DNA from: Thiohalocapsa sp963698775
GTDB lineage: Bacteria > Pseudomonadota > Gammaproteobacteria > Chromatiales > Chromatiaceae
DNA length: 64,000 nt
Reading direction: 5' to 3'
Assembly: GCA_963698775.1 (NCBI GenBank)
Contig: CAVOSE010000069.1
Location: forward strand, 1-64,000
In this document: positions 28,190 through 37,255 of the stretch, one piece after another
Position numbering within the stretch: position 1 is the first letter of the stretch
How the letters are laid out: every line of letters begins with the position of its first letter
Position numbers and translations under genes: made by a program
The notes under the pieces: generated by a model
Database searches by the model: none
What the model saw: only the letters and a program-made list of their open reading frames with translations
What the model was told of the DNA's origin: nothing

Positions 28190-28966
28190 TCAACCCAGCC
28201 CGAGGATGTGGTAGCCGGTATCCACATACAGCACATCGCCGGTGATGCCGGACGCCAGGTCCGAGCACAGGAACGCGGTGGCGTTACCGACCTCGTCGAT
28301 GGTCACGTTGCGGCGCAACGGCGTGCGCTCCTCGACCTGTTTCAACATCGAGCGGAAGTCCGAGATGCCGGCTGCGGCCAAGGTGCGGATCGGTCCGGCA
28401 GAGACGGCGTTGACGCGGGTGCCTTCCGGGCCGAGGGCCGCGGCCAGGTAGCGCACGTTGGCCTCCAGGCTGGCCTTGGCGACACCCATCACATTGTAGT
28501 TTGGCACCGCGCGTACCGCGCCCAGGTAGCTCATAGTTACCAGCGCGCCATTGCGCCCGGCCATCAGCGTGCGGCCGGCTTTGGCCAAGGCTCCGAAGCT
28601 GTAGGCGCTGATCTCATGGGCGGTGGTGAAGCCCTTGCGGGTCAGCGCGTCGACATAGTTGCCTTCCAACTCCTCCTTGGGCGCAAAGGCGATGGCGTGG
28701 ATGATGCCGTCGAGACCGTCCCAGTGCTCGCCGAGGGCCGCGAAGCAGTCGTCGATTTGCTGGTCGCTCGACACGTCCAGCGGCAACACGAGATTGGAAT
28801 CGCATTTTGCGGCCAAATCTTCCACCCGGCCCTGGAGCTTTTCGCCCTGGTACGAAAAGGCCAATTGCGCGCCCTGCCGATGCATCGCCTGGGCAACCCC
28901 CCAAGCGATGGATCGGTTGCTGGCGACGCCGGTGATCAAGAAACGTTTATCGGTCAGGAAGCCCAT
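28190..28966 (-). CDS. fabI: Enoyl-[acyl-carrier-protein] reductase (NADH)
   Basis: A 258-residue SDR-type enoyl-ACP reductase catalysing the last step of fatty-acid elongation. The cofactor motif is GVASNRSIAWGVAQAMH, then LDVSSDQQIDDCFAALGEHW, and the catalytic Y-(x6)-K occurs in VPNYNVMGVAKASLEANVRY. SAGPIRTLAAAGISDF and VLYVDTGYHILGLG complete the family pattern. The ATG at 28966 follows ACGGAGACAG. The frame stays open to 29104, but that extension is unlike FabI. It is divergent from the peptide-importer operon, with 69 bp between starts, and converges with ppiD. Confidence 0.96.
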   Translation of the reverse strand: MGFLTDKRFLITGVASNRSIAWGVAQAMHRQGAQLAFSYQGEKLQGRVEDLAAKCDSNLVLPLDVSSDQQIDDCFAALGEHWDGLDGIIHAIAFAPKEELEGNYVDALTRKGFTTAHEISAYSFGALAKAGRTLMAGRNGALVTMSYLGAVRAVPNYNVMGVAKASLEANVRYLAAALGPEGTRVNAVSAGPIRTLAAAGISDFRSMLKQVEERTPLRRNVTIDEVGNATAFLCSDLASGITGDVLYVDTGYHILGLG

Positions 28967-29035
28967 GGATCTGTCTCCGTGCTGAGTTTGTTCTGTCTTC
29001 TGGTATGCAGGACGGCGCGATGCGATCATGCGCCG

Positions 29036-31267
29036 GTGAAGCAGGGCCGCCACATTACCGAAACCACCGGGCTTGGGAAAGCACCGCAGAGATTTGCCGA
29101 GCATTGGCCACGGCGTTTGGTGGTTTCTGTGGGTCTGGCCGGCGTGTTTTTACTCGCCGGCTGCGGCGAGCCGCCCTGGAACAACCCCTACCCTCAGGAC
29201 CAGGCCGGCGAGAACGTGCTGTACGGTGCCTTCACCGAGCGGCCAAAGCACCTGGACCCGGTGCGCTCGTACAGCTCCAATGAATACGCGTTCATTGCGC
29301 AGATCTACGAGCCGCCCCTGCAGTATCACTTTCTGAAACGACCCTACACCCTGGTGCCGCTCACCGCCGAGTCGGTGCCGGTGCCGCGTTACCTCGACGT
29401 CGAAGGTAATCCGTTGCCGGCCGATGCAGATCCGAACGCCATCGCCGTCAGCGAATACCTGATCCGCATCCAGCCCGGCATCCTGTATCAGCCGCATCCG
29501 GCCTTTGCGGTGGATGCGGACGGCACCTACCTATATCAGACCCTGGGGCGCGAGCGTGCGGCGGCATTGAACACCCTCGCCGACCTACCTGAGGCTGCCA
29601 CTCGCGAACTCACCGCCGACGACTACGTCTATCAGGTCAAGCGCCTTGCGGCCCCCTGGCTGCACTCGCCGATCGCCGGACTGATGGGCAAGCACATCGT
29701 CGGCTTTGAGGCCCTCGCCGAGCGCTTAGAGGGGCAGGCGCCGGCCCCTGTCGATGGCGAGCGGCCGTTTTTTGATCTGCGGCAGATTCCCTTCGAGGGG
29801 GCCGAGGTGGTCGATCGCTACAGCTATCGCATCCGCATCAAGGGTCGTTATCCGCAGTTCCAGTATTGGCTGGCCATGCCGTTCTTTGCGCCGATGCCGT
29901 GGGAGGCGGAGGCGCTGTACGGCCAGCTCGGCATGAAGCAGAACAACCTGACGCTGGACTGGTATCCGGTCGGCACGGGCGCCTACATGCTGACCGAAAA
30001 CAACCCGAACATGCGCATGATCATGGCGCGTAACCCCAACTTCCACGGCGAGCTGTATCCAAGCGACGGCATGCCCGAGGACTCCGCCGACGGTTTGTTG
30101 GCCGACGCCGGTAAACCGTTGCCCTTCATCGACCGAGCGGTCTATAGCCTGGACAAGGAAAGCATTCCCTACTGGAACAAATTCCTGCAGGGGTTCTACG
30201 ACAGCTCCGGCATCAGCTCCGACGCCTTCGATCAGGCAATCCAGTTCGGCGCCGGCGGAGAGGCCGGGCTCACCGACGATATGCGCGCAAAGGGCATCGA
30301 GTTGGTCACCGCCGTGGAGACGTCGATCTGGTACATGGGTTTCAACATGGTCGACCCGCTGCTCGGCGGCGATTCCGAGCGCGCGCGGCTGCTGCGCCAG
30401 GCCATCAGCATCGCCGTGGACTTTGGTGAGTACATCTCCATCTTCGCCAACGGCCGAGGACTTGAGGCCCAGGGGGCGATTCCGCCGGGTATCTTCGGTC
30501 ATCGGGAGGGCAGGGAAGGGATCAATGCGCAGGTATTCGACTGGCACAACGGCCGAGCGGTGCGCAAAGGCATCGATCAGGCCAAGGCGCTGTTGGCCCA
30601 GGCCGGCTATCGCGATGGCCGCGACCCCGAGAGCGGTCGCCCGCTGACGATCTACTACGAGGCCATGGATGCGGGCCCCGATGGCAAGGCGCGCCTGAAT
30701 TGGATGCGCAAGCAGTTCGCCAAGCTCGGCATCGAGCTGGTCGTGCGGGCCACCGACTACAACCGGTTCCAAGAGAAGATGCGCGAGGGTACGGGCCAGG
30801 TCTTCATGTGGGGCTGGAACGCCGACTATCCGGACCCGGAGAACTTCTTCTTTTTGCTCTACGGTCCGAACAAAAAGATCGACGGTGGCGAGAACGCCGC
30901 AAATTATCAGAATCCGGAGTTCGACGCCCTGTTCGACCAGATGAAGAACATGGACGACGGTCCCGAGCGCCAGCGGATCATCGACCGGATGAACCAGATC
31001 CTCCGTTTCGACGCGCCCTGGTCCTTCGGCTTCTACCCCAAGTCCTTTAGCCTGCACCACCAGTGGCTCGAAAACGTCAAGCCGAATCTGATGGCCAACA
31101 ACACCCTCAAGTACCGCTCGCTGGAGCCTGCGGTGCGTGAACGCCTGCGCCGGCAATGGAATCCGCCGGTGCTCTGGCCCATCGGCGCGTCGGTCCTGAT
31201 ACTGCTGCTGGGCGCGCTGCCTGCCGTCATCATCGCGCGCCGGCGTGAGCGGAGCCGTGCCCTGTGA
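29036..31267 (+). CDS. ABC importer substrate-binding lipoprotein (family 5) with C-terminal membrane helix
   Basis: A 743-residue family-5 solute-binding protein of the peptide/oligopeptide type. A GTG at 29036 gives a lipoprotein signal (RRLVVSVGLAGVFLLAGC, lipidated Cys about 43). The binding domain spans about 90-690: KHLDPVRSYSSNEYAFIAQI, YWLAMPFFAPMPWEAEALYG and WYPVGTGAYMLTENNPNMRM are typical motifs, and GTGQVFMWGWNADYPDPENF matches the C-terminal lobe. Unusually, the protein ends in a hydrophobic helix (WPIGASVLILLLGALPAVII) and Arg-rich tail, which would anchor it in the membrane at both ends. The same frame is open back to 28208, but that stretch is antisense to fabI. First gene of a four-gene coupled operon. 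Confidence 0.88.
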   Translation: MKQGRHITETTGLGKAPQRFAEHWPRRLVVSVGLAGVFLLAGCGEPPWNNPYPQDQAGENVLYGAFTERPKHLDPVRSYSSNEYAFIAQIYEPPLQYHFLKRPYTLVPLTAESVPVPRYLDVEGNPLPADADPNAIAVSEYLIRIQPGILYQPHPAFAVDADGTYLYQTLGRERAAALNTLADLPEAATRELTADDYVYQVKRLAAPWLHSPIAGLMGKHIVGFEALAERLEGQAPAPVDGERPFFDLRQIPFEGAEVVDRYSYRIRIKGRYPQFQYWLAMPFFAPMPWEAEALYGQLGMKQNNLTLDWYPVGTGAYMLTENNPNMRMIMARNPNFHGELYPSDGMPEDSADGLLADAGKPLPFIDRAVYSLDKESIPYWNKFLQGFYDSSGISSDAFDQAIQFGAGGEAGLTDDMRAKGIELVTAVETSIWYMGFNMVDPLLGGDSERARLLRQAISIAVDFGEYISIFANGRGLEAQGAIPPGIFGHREGREGINAQVFDWHNGRAVRKGIDQAKALLAQAGYRDGRDPESGRPLTIYYEAMDAGPDGKARLNWMRKQFAKLGIELVVRATDYNRFQEKMREGTGQVFMWGWNADYPDPENFFFLLYGPNKKIDGGENAANYQNPEFDALFDQMKNMDDGPERQRIIDRMNQILRFDAPWSFGFYPKSFSLHHQWLENVKPNLMANNTLKYRSLEPAVRERLRRQWNPPVLWPIGASVLILLLGALPAVIIARRRERSRAL

Positions 31268-32241
31268 GCGCCTACATCATCCGTCGCCTACTGTATGCGC
31301 TGCCGATCCTGATTGGCGTCAATCTGATCACCTTCGTGTTGTTCTTCGTCGTCAACTCGCCGGACGACATGGCACGCATGCAGCTCGGTGACAAGCGCGT
31401 TACCCAACAGGCCATCGACGGCTGGAAGGCCGAGCACGGCTACGACCGGCCGTTGCTGTTCAACGATCAGGCCGGTGGTTTGGACAAGCTCACGGACACG
31501 ATCTTTTTCCAAAAGTCGGTCAAGCTGTTCGCGTTCGACTTCGGCTCGTCGGACAGTGGTCGCGACATCGGCTACGACATCTCTCAGCGCATGTGGCCGA
31601 GCCTGGCCATCGCGCTACCGGTGCTCATGGTGGGGCTCGCGATCAACATCAGCTACGCGTTGATGATCATCTTTTTTCGCGCCACCTACATCGACTTCGG
31701 CAGCGTCATCCTGCTGGTGGCGATGATGTCCATCTCCGGCTTGTTCTACATCATCGGCGGGCAGTTCCTGATCGGTAAGCTGTTCCACCTAGTGCCCATC
31801 TCTGGCTACGACACCGGGCTGGAGGCGGCCAAGTTTCTGCTGTTACCGGTGATCGTTGGTGTGGTGGGGGGCATCGGCACCGGCACCCGACTGTATCGCA
31901 CCTTCTTTCTGGAAGAGGTCAACCGCGACTATGTGCGTACCGCCCGGGCCAAGGGCCTGCGCGAGCGTGTGGTGCTGTTTCGTCACGTGTTGCGCAATGC
32001 GATGATTCCGATCCTGACCGGCGTCGTCGCGGTGCTGCCGCTGCTGTTCATGGGGGCGCTGATCACCGAGTCGTTCTTCGGCGTTCCGGGGCTCGGCAGC
32101 TATACCATCGACGCCATCAATCGGCAGGACTTCTCCATCGTCCGGGCGATGGTTTTCCTGGGTTCGGTGCTGTACATCCTGGGCCTGATCTTGACCGACA
32201 TCTCCTACACCATCGTCGACCCGCGGGTGCGGCTGTCATGA
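31264..32241 (+). CDS. Peptide ABC importer permease (DppB/YejB-like)
   Basis: A 325-residue integral membrane permease with the DppB-type N-terminus AYIIRRLLYALPILIGVNLI and about six helices. The EAA loop that contacts the ATPase is EEVNRDYVRTARAKGLRERV. The C-terminal FFGVPGLGSYTIDAINRQDF is characteristic. The GTG start overlaps the binding-protein stop by 4 nt, and its stop overlaps the next permease's ATG. It pairs with the next gene to form the channel. Confidence 0.93.
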   Translation: MSAYIIRRLLYALPILIGVNLITFVLFFVVNSPDDMARMQLGDKRVTQQAIDGWKAEHGYDRPLLFNDQAGGLDKLTDTIFFQKSVKLFAFDFGSSDSGRDIGYDISQRMWPSLAIALPVLMVGLAINISYALMIIFFRATYIDFGSVILLVAMMSISGLFYIIGGQFLIGKLFHLVPISGYDTGLEAAKFLLLPVIVGVVGGIGTGTRLYRTFFLEEVNRDYVRTARAKGLRERVVLFRHVLRNAMIPILTGVVAVLPLLFMGALITESFFGVPGLGSYTIDAINRQDFSIVRAMVFLGSVLYILGLILTDISYTIVDPRVRLS

Positions 32242-33692
32242 TGCCGGTATTCCTGACCACGGACCTGCTGATCTTCCTACTGCTTGCGGTGGGCGTTGGC
32301 TTCGGCGTCTATGCCTCCCGCCACGAGCATCTGCGCGGACCCTGGCGCAGCGTTGCGCGCTCCAGGGTCGGCGTGGCCACCCTCGTTGTCATTGCCTTCT
32401 ACGTCGGCATCGGCCTGCTCGATTCGCTGCATTTTCATCCGCGCATCGAGCCGTTGGCAGCGCCCCCGGCTGAGACCCCGGCAGCGACCGATGCCGGCGC
32501 CACGGCGGCGGCGCCGGAGGCCAGATATTCCACTCAGGTCCTGTCCGTGCTCGACCTGCTGCTCACGGGCCTGCGCGAGCGGGAGGAGAAGACCTTCTCC
32601 GCACCCTTTGCGACGCATCTGTTCGTCAAGGAGGCGATGGAGCAGCCCGACGGCAGCGTTGAGCGTGGTTATCCTCGCTTGCTCCACGGCGGGGCACATC
32701 TCGATGATTCGGCGCAACGGGATCAGGACTTGCTGGTGCGCGGCCTGCTCGGCGTCGTCAAGGGGCTGATCGTCTGGACCGCGCTGATGGTAGGGTTGAC
32801 CTGGCTGCTGGCCCGCCGCCGCGCAGAGTCCTTCGAGGCTGCTGCCGACGCCGTCTGGCAAGGTCGAACGGACGTGCCGTGGCGCACCGTGCTTGTCACA
32901 CTGGCGCTGATGATGGTGCTCGCCTTCGCCGCCGCAGAATTGGCGGCCAAGTATCACGTCCTCGGTACCGACAAGGTCGGCGAGGACGTCTTCTATCAGA
33001 GCCTGAAGAGCATCCGTACCGGGTTGGTGATCGGCACCCTGACGACGCTGGTGATGCTGCCGGCGGCGGTGATCCTGGGCATCATGGCCGGCTATTTCCG
33101 CGGCTTGACCGATGACATCATCCAATATCTCTACACCACGCTGAACTCGATCCCCGGCGTGCTGCTGATCGCCGCGGCCATCCTGATGCTGCAGGTCTAC
33201 ATGACCAATAACGCCGAGGAGTTCGAGAGCCTGGTGCAGCGTGCGGACCTACGCCTGCTGTTCCTGTGCATCATTCTCGGCGTCACTAGCTGGACCGGCC
33301 TGTGCCGATTGTTGCGGGGCGAGTCGCTCAAGCTGCGCGAAGCCGACTACGTGCAGTCCGCCACCGCGCTCGGAGTGCGCCATTCCACGATCATCGGCCG
33401 TCACATCCTGCCCAACGTGCTGCACATCGTCATGATCACGCTGGTGCTCGATTTCAGCGGCCTGGTGCTGGCGGAGGCGGTGCTGTCCTACGTCAACATC
33501 GGCGTCGATCCCACGATGAACAGCTGGGGCAACATGATCAACAGCGCGCGGCTGGAGTTGGCACGTGACCCCATTGTTTGGTGGTCGCTGGCCGCGGCCT
33601 TCGTCTTCATGTTCACGTTGGTGCTGGCGGCGAACCTGTTTGCTGATGTGGTGCGCGATGCCTTCGACCCGCGGCTGCGGAGTGTCCGATGA
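32238..33692 (+). CDS. Peptide ABC importer permease (DppC/YejE-like), enlarged
   Basis: The second permease, at 484 residues, is much longer than the usual 280-350. An extra hydrophilic, Ala/Pro-rich segment (about 75-175) lies after the second hydrophobic stretch and probably faces the periplasm. The conserved core is in the C-terminal half: YFRGLTDDIIQYLYTTLNSI, then the EAA loop READYVQSATALGVRHSTII and ILPNVLHIVMITLVLDFSGL. The ATGA overlaps at both ends show tight coupling within the operon. YejE also carries an enlarged N-terminal region, which supports a Yej-like assignment. Confidence 0.9.
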   Translation: MMPVFLTTDLLIFLLLAVGVGFGVYASRHEHLRGPWRSVARSRVGVATLVVIAFYVGIGLLDSLHFHPRIEPLAAPPAETPAATDAGATAAAPEARYSTQVLSVLDLLLTGLREREEKTFSAPFATHLFVKEAMEQPDGSVERGYPRLLHGGAHLDDSAQRDQDLLVRGLLGVVKGLIVWTALMVGLTWLLARRRAESFEAAADAVWQGRTDVPWRTVLVTLALMMVLAFAAAELAAKYHVLGTDKVGEDVFYQSLKSIRTGLVIGTLTTLVMLPAAVILGIMAGYFRGLTDDIIQYLYTTLNSIPGVLLIAAAILMLQVYMTNNAEEFESLVQRADLRLLFLCIILGVTSWTGLCRLLRGESLKLREADYVQSATALGVRHSTIIGRHILPNVLHIVMITLVLDFSGLVLAEAVLSYVNIGVDPTMNSWGNMINSARLELARDPIVWWSLAAAFVFMFTLVLAANLFADVVRDAFDPRLRSVR

Positions 33693-35725
33693 CTGATGTG
33701 CTGCTCAAGGTCGAGAATCTGACCACGGAACTCGGCGCCTCCGAGCGCCGACCCGACGGCAGCGGACCGGTGCGCGTCTGCGACGGGGTTGGCTTCCAGA
33801 TCCGCGCGGGCGAGACGCTGGCGTTGTTGGGCGAGTCCGGCTGCGGCAAGTCCATGACCGCCTTGTCGCTGATGCGGCTGCTGCCGCTGTCCGGACGCAT
33901 TCGCTCCGGCTCGGTGTGGCTCGACGGCGCCGATCTGCTGACCTTATCCGAGCGCGACATGCGCCGGGTGCGTGGCGGGCGTATGGGGATGATCTTCCAG
34001 GAGCCGCAGACCTCGCTGAACCCGGTGCTGACTGTCGGTGCGCAGATCGCCGAGGCGGTGCGGGTGCATGCTGGTCGGCCCAACCATGGCGTCCAGCACC
34101 GTGTCGTCGAGCTGTTGCGGGCAGTGGGCATCCCAGATCCGGAACGCCGGGCGACCGAATACCCACACCAACTCTCCGGCGGTATGAAGCAGCGCATCAT
34201 GGTCGCGATGGCCCTGGCTGGTGATCCACAGCTGCTGATCGCCGACGAGCCGACCACGGCGCTGGACGTCACTATCCAGGCCCAGGTGCTACAACTGCTC
34301 AAGGGCCTACAGCGTGAGACCGGCATGGCGGTGCTGCTGATCACCCATGACCTGGGCGTCGTCGCCGAGACGGCCGATCGGCTTGCCGTCATGTATGCCG
34401 GCCAGATCGTCGAGCAGGCGAGCGTCGACGCCTTCTTCGCCGCGCCAGCCCATCCCTACAGCCGCAAGCTGATGGAAGCGGTGCCGAGCGCCGACAAGCG
34501 TGCCTCCGAACTGGCCGTGATCCCGGGTCGTGTGCCGGCCCTCGATCGGCCCTTCAGTGGCTGTCGCTTCGCCGAGCGCTGTTTTCGCGTCATGGACCGC
34601 TGTCGCAGCGTCGAGCCGGTCTGGTATCGCGCGGCAACCGGCGCGAAAATAGACCATGGGGTCGAGCACCGGGTGCGCTGCCTGCTGTGGGCCGACGGCA
34701 TTCCTGACTACGCACCAGCCGCGGCGACCGCGGCGACGCCGTCGGGTTCGGGCGTGCAGGCCGACGCGCTGATGGATATCGCCGGCCTACAGGTCCATTT
34801 CCCGATTCAACGTGGCCTGTTCAAACGCACGGTCGGCCAGGTCAAGGCCGTCGACGGCGTCGATTTGACCCTGCGCAGGGGGCAGACGCTGGCCTTGGTC
34901 GGCGAGTCCGGCTGCGGCAAGACCACGGTGGGTAAGGGCATCCTGCAGCTTGAACGCCCCACCGGCGGCAGCGTGCGCTACGACGGCGCCGATCTCGCCC
35001 ACATCGGTGCCGGGCGCATGCGCCGTTATCGCAAAGACCTGCAGATCATCTTCCAGGACCCGTTCGCGTCCATGAACCCGCGCATGCTGGTGGGCGACAT
35101 CGTCGGCGAGGGCCTGCAGGCGCTCGGCATCGTGCGGGGTCGTGCCGCCCGCCAGCGCCGCGTGGCCGAACTGCTGGAACAGGTCGGCATCGGCGAGCAG
35201 GCGACGGCGCGCTATCCCCACGAGTTCTCCGGCGGTCAGCGGCAGCGCATCTGCATCGCCCGCGCGCTGGCCGTGAACCCCAAGGTCATCATCTGCGATG
35301 AACCCACCAGCGCGCTGGACGTCTCGGTGCAGGCGCAGATCCTGAACCTGCTCAAGCAACTCCAGCAGGACCTCGGGCTCAGTTACCTGTTCATCACCCA
35401 CAACATCTCGGTGGTTTCCTACCTGGCACACGAGGTGGCGGTGATGTATCTGGGCCGCATCGTCGAGTATGGCAGCGCGGCTGAGGTGCTCGATGATCCG
35501 CGCCATCCCTATACCAAGGCCCTGCTTTCTGCGGTGCCCGTGGTCGATCCGGCACAGCGCCGTGAGATCATCCGTCTGGACGGCGACATGCCATCGCCGG
35601 CCAACCCGCCTTCCGGCTGCCATTTTCACCCGCGCTGCCCGGAGGCGACGCCGGAGTGCGCCAAGGCCTATCCGGACGCGACGCGGCTTGGCCAGGGAAG
35701 AGTAGTTCGCTGTATTCGCGTTTGA
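33689..35725 (+). CDS. Fused double ATPase of the peptide ABC importer (YejF/DppDF-like)
   Basis: A 678-residue tandem ATPase combining the two nucleotide-binding domains usually encoded by separate D and F genes. Domain 1 has Walker A GESGCGKSMTALSLM, signature LSGGMKQRIMVAMAL and Walker B LLIADEPTTALDVT. Domain 2 (from about 365) has GESGCGKTTVGKGIL, FSGGQRQRICIARAL and VIICDEPTSALDVS. Each domain ends with the oligopeptide-family Cys-rich tail (SGCRFAERCFRVMDRC; SGCHFHPRCPEATPEC). The fusion resembles YejF. It completes a full importer: binding protein, two permeases, double ATPase. Confidence 0.95.
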   Translation: MTDVLLKVENLTTELGASERRPDGSGPVRVCDGVGFQIRAGETLALLGESGCGKSMTALSLMRLLPLSGRIRSGSVWLDGADLLTLSERDMRRVRGGRMGMIFQEPQTSLNPVLTVGAQIAEAVRVHAGRPNHGVQHRVVELLRAVGIPDPERRATEYPHQLSGGMKQRIMVAMALAGDPQLLIADEPTTALDVTIQAQVLQLLKGLQRETGMAVLLITHDLGVVAETADRLAVMYAGQIVEQASVDAFFAAPAHPYSRKLMEAVPSADKRASELAVIPGRVPALDRPFSGCRFAERCFRVMDRCRSVEPVWYRAATGAKIDHGVEHRVRCLLWADGIPDYAPAAATAATPSGSGVQADALMDIAGLQVHFPIQRGLFKRTVGQVKAVDGVDLTLRRGQTLALVGESGCGKTTVGKGILQLERPTGGSVRYDGADLAHIGAGRMRRYRKDLQIIFQDPFASMNPRMLVGDIVGEGLQALGIVRGRAARQRRVAELLEQVGIGEQATARYPHEFSGGQRQRICIARALAVNPKVIICDEPTSALDVSVQAQILNLLKQLQQDLGLSYLFITHNISVVSYLAHEVAVMYLGRIVEYGSAAEVLDDPRHPYTKALLSAVPVVDPAQRREIIRLDGDMPSPANPPSGCHFHPRCPEATPECAKAYPDATRLGQGRVVRCIRV

Positions 35726-35802
35726 GAACATCGTATTGAATCACTGCGACCATCGAACCGCTTGCCTCAAAGAGGCCTGTCCTTGAGCTTCGTCAGATTA
35801 TG

Positions 35803-35821
35803 TTGACGCTTGATCTGTCAA
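35803..35821. promoter_or_regulatory. TTGAC inverted repeat upstream of idi
   Basis: TTGAC-N9-GTCAA lies 124 bp before the idi start, in the 219-bp gap after the importer operon. It shares its half-site with the array upstream of the MerR-family gene (60847-60906). It could be an operator, but TTGAC is also a common -35 fragment. Confidence 0.3.
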
Positions 35822-35944
35822 TCTGGCTTGTCGCCCGGTGGGCTTTATGCCAGCATTCCCCGGGTATCCAGTGGAACCAGAAGTAGTGATCTGCGCCCAA
35901 TGGCCAGTAGCTGACGGCCGTCGCCGCAGCCCAGGAGATCTGAT

Positions 35945-36538
35945 TTGACCAAGCATAAGACCGTTTCCTTCGATAACGAGCCGCTGATCCTGGTGGATGC
36001 CGATGACAACGTCACTGGCTACGAGACCAAGGTCAATGCCCATCTTGGCGATGGGATGCTGCACCGCGCATTCTCGATCTTCCTCTTTACCGAGGACGAT
36101 CGGGTGTTGCTGCAACAGCGCAGCGGATCCAAGCCGCTTTGGCCACTTTATTGGTCGAATAGCTGCTGTAGCCATCCGCGCAAGGGCGAGACCTATGAGC
36201 AGGCCGTGCACAGACGGTTGCGCGAGGAACTCGCCGTGGACGCTGACCTGGTCTACCTGTACCGCTTCAAATATCAGGCCGGATTCGGCGAACTCGGCGC
36301 GGAGCATGAGCTGTGCTCGGTGTACGTGGGTAAGATACCTGCGCCCGTTCGCATCGATGTGAACCCGAGCGAGATAGCAGCCTGGCAGTGGATGCCATGC
36401 GCTGAGGTCGATCAAATGATCGTCGAACAGCCGGACCGGGTGACACCGTGGTTCGTCATGGAATGGCGCCGACTGCGTGGTGAGTTCCGTGAAACGATCG
36501 ACGAGCTGCGTTCACGAGGCATGATCTCGGCCGCCTGA
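35945..36538 (+). CDS. idi: Isopentenyl-diphosphate delta-isomerase, type I
   Basis: A 197-residue Nudix-fold enzyme interconverting IPP and DMAPP, the C5 units for quinones and carotenoids. The active-site Cys is in YWSNSCCSHPRKGE, the metal-binding Nudix-like motif in QAVHRRLREELAVDADLVY, and the second active-site Glu in GAEHELCSVYVGKI. The start is a TTG at 35945 supported by an AGGAG eight nt upstream. Type I Idi is found in purple bacteria, often with carotenoid genes; none is visible here. It precedes the UbiT-like gene by 125 bp in the same direction. Confidence 0.93.
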   Translation: MTKHKTVSFDNEPLILVDADDNVTGYETKVNAHLGDGMLHRAFSIFLFTEDDRVLLQQRSGSKPLWPLYWSNSCCSHPRKGETYEQAVHRRLREELAVDADLVYLYRFKYQAGFGELGAEHELCSVYVGKIPAPVRIDVNPSEIAAWQWMPCAEVDQMIVEQPDRVTPWFVMEWRRLRGEFRETIDELRSRGMISAA

Positions 36539-36663
36539 TCTAGCCATCCCCGATCGCAAGGCATCCTGCCTTCTCGTTGACCAACCCGAGTGTCTGTCGA
36601 GCGGTTTGCCAATAGCGCCGTGCGGAGACATCGGCCCCTTCATTGTTGTCTCGGCCCCTTGTC

Positions 36664-37161
36664 ATGACCGTTACTACTCCGGGAGTTACTGATTCTCCTA
36701 GGTTACCGCCGCTGCTGACTTTGCCCCTCGGCCTCGTCCCGCCGCGGCTCAACAGCGCGTTGTTGGCGCAGATCCTCAACCGCGTTTTCAAGCCCGAACT
36801 CGCCGAGGGGGAGCTGGATTTTCTCGACGATCGGGTGATGCTGATTCGCGTCGACGATGCCCGCCTCAGCTATCGCTTGACGCTCCGCAACGGACGGCTT
36901 GAAACAGCTCAGCCTGGAACTGCCGCCGATCTTACTATTGAGGGCAACGTGTACGAGTTCCTGTTGCTGGCCACGCGTCGCGAGGACCCGGACACGCTCT
37001 TCTTCAATCGCCGACTGCGCCTCGGCGGCGACACTGAGCTGGGTCTGTACGCGAAGAATTTGCTCGATAGCCTGGAGCTGGAGCATCGCCTCGGTCCGCT
37101 GCTTGCGGTCATGAACCGCGCAACCGATCTCATGGGCCGGTTTGGCGGTCCGCGCCGCTGA
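36664..37161 (+). CDS. SCP2-domain protein, UbiT-like ubiquinone biosynthesis accessory factor
   Basis: A 165-residue protein with an SCP2 sterol-carrier domain: LLTLPLGLVPPRLNSALLAQ at the start, ADLTIEGNVYEFLLLATRRE in the core, and FNRRLRLGGDTELGLYAKNL near the end. This matches the UbiT/YhbT group, which supports O2-independent ubiquinone synthesis together with UbiU and UbiV, probably by binding prenylated intermediates. UbiU and UbiV are not in the window. I use the ATG at 36664 rather than the TTG at 36643. Its position after idi fits a quinone role. Confidence 0.75.
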   Translation: MTVTTPGVTDSPRLPPLLTLPLGLVPPRLNSALLAQILNRVFKPELAEGELDFLDDRVMLIRVDDARLSYRLTLRNGRLETAQPGTAADLTIEGNVYEFLLLATRREDPDTLFFNRRLRLGGDTELGLYAKNLLDSLELEHRLGPLLAVMNRATDLMGRFGGPRR

Positions 37162-37255
37162 TTCTGACTTACTGCTCGGTGGTGTGTGACGGGCGCGCCC
37201 ACCGCGGTCTGGATCCCCGTCACACAGCTTGCTCTCAGGGTGCGGCGCGTTGGCC

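Noticed and set aside
28208..29035. A 276-codon in-frame extension upstream of the substrate-binding protein
   Set aside because: It is antisense to fabI over almost its whole length, with composition typical of a GC-rich shadow frame. The lipoprotein signal starts after the GTG at 29036.
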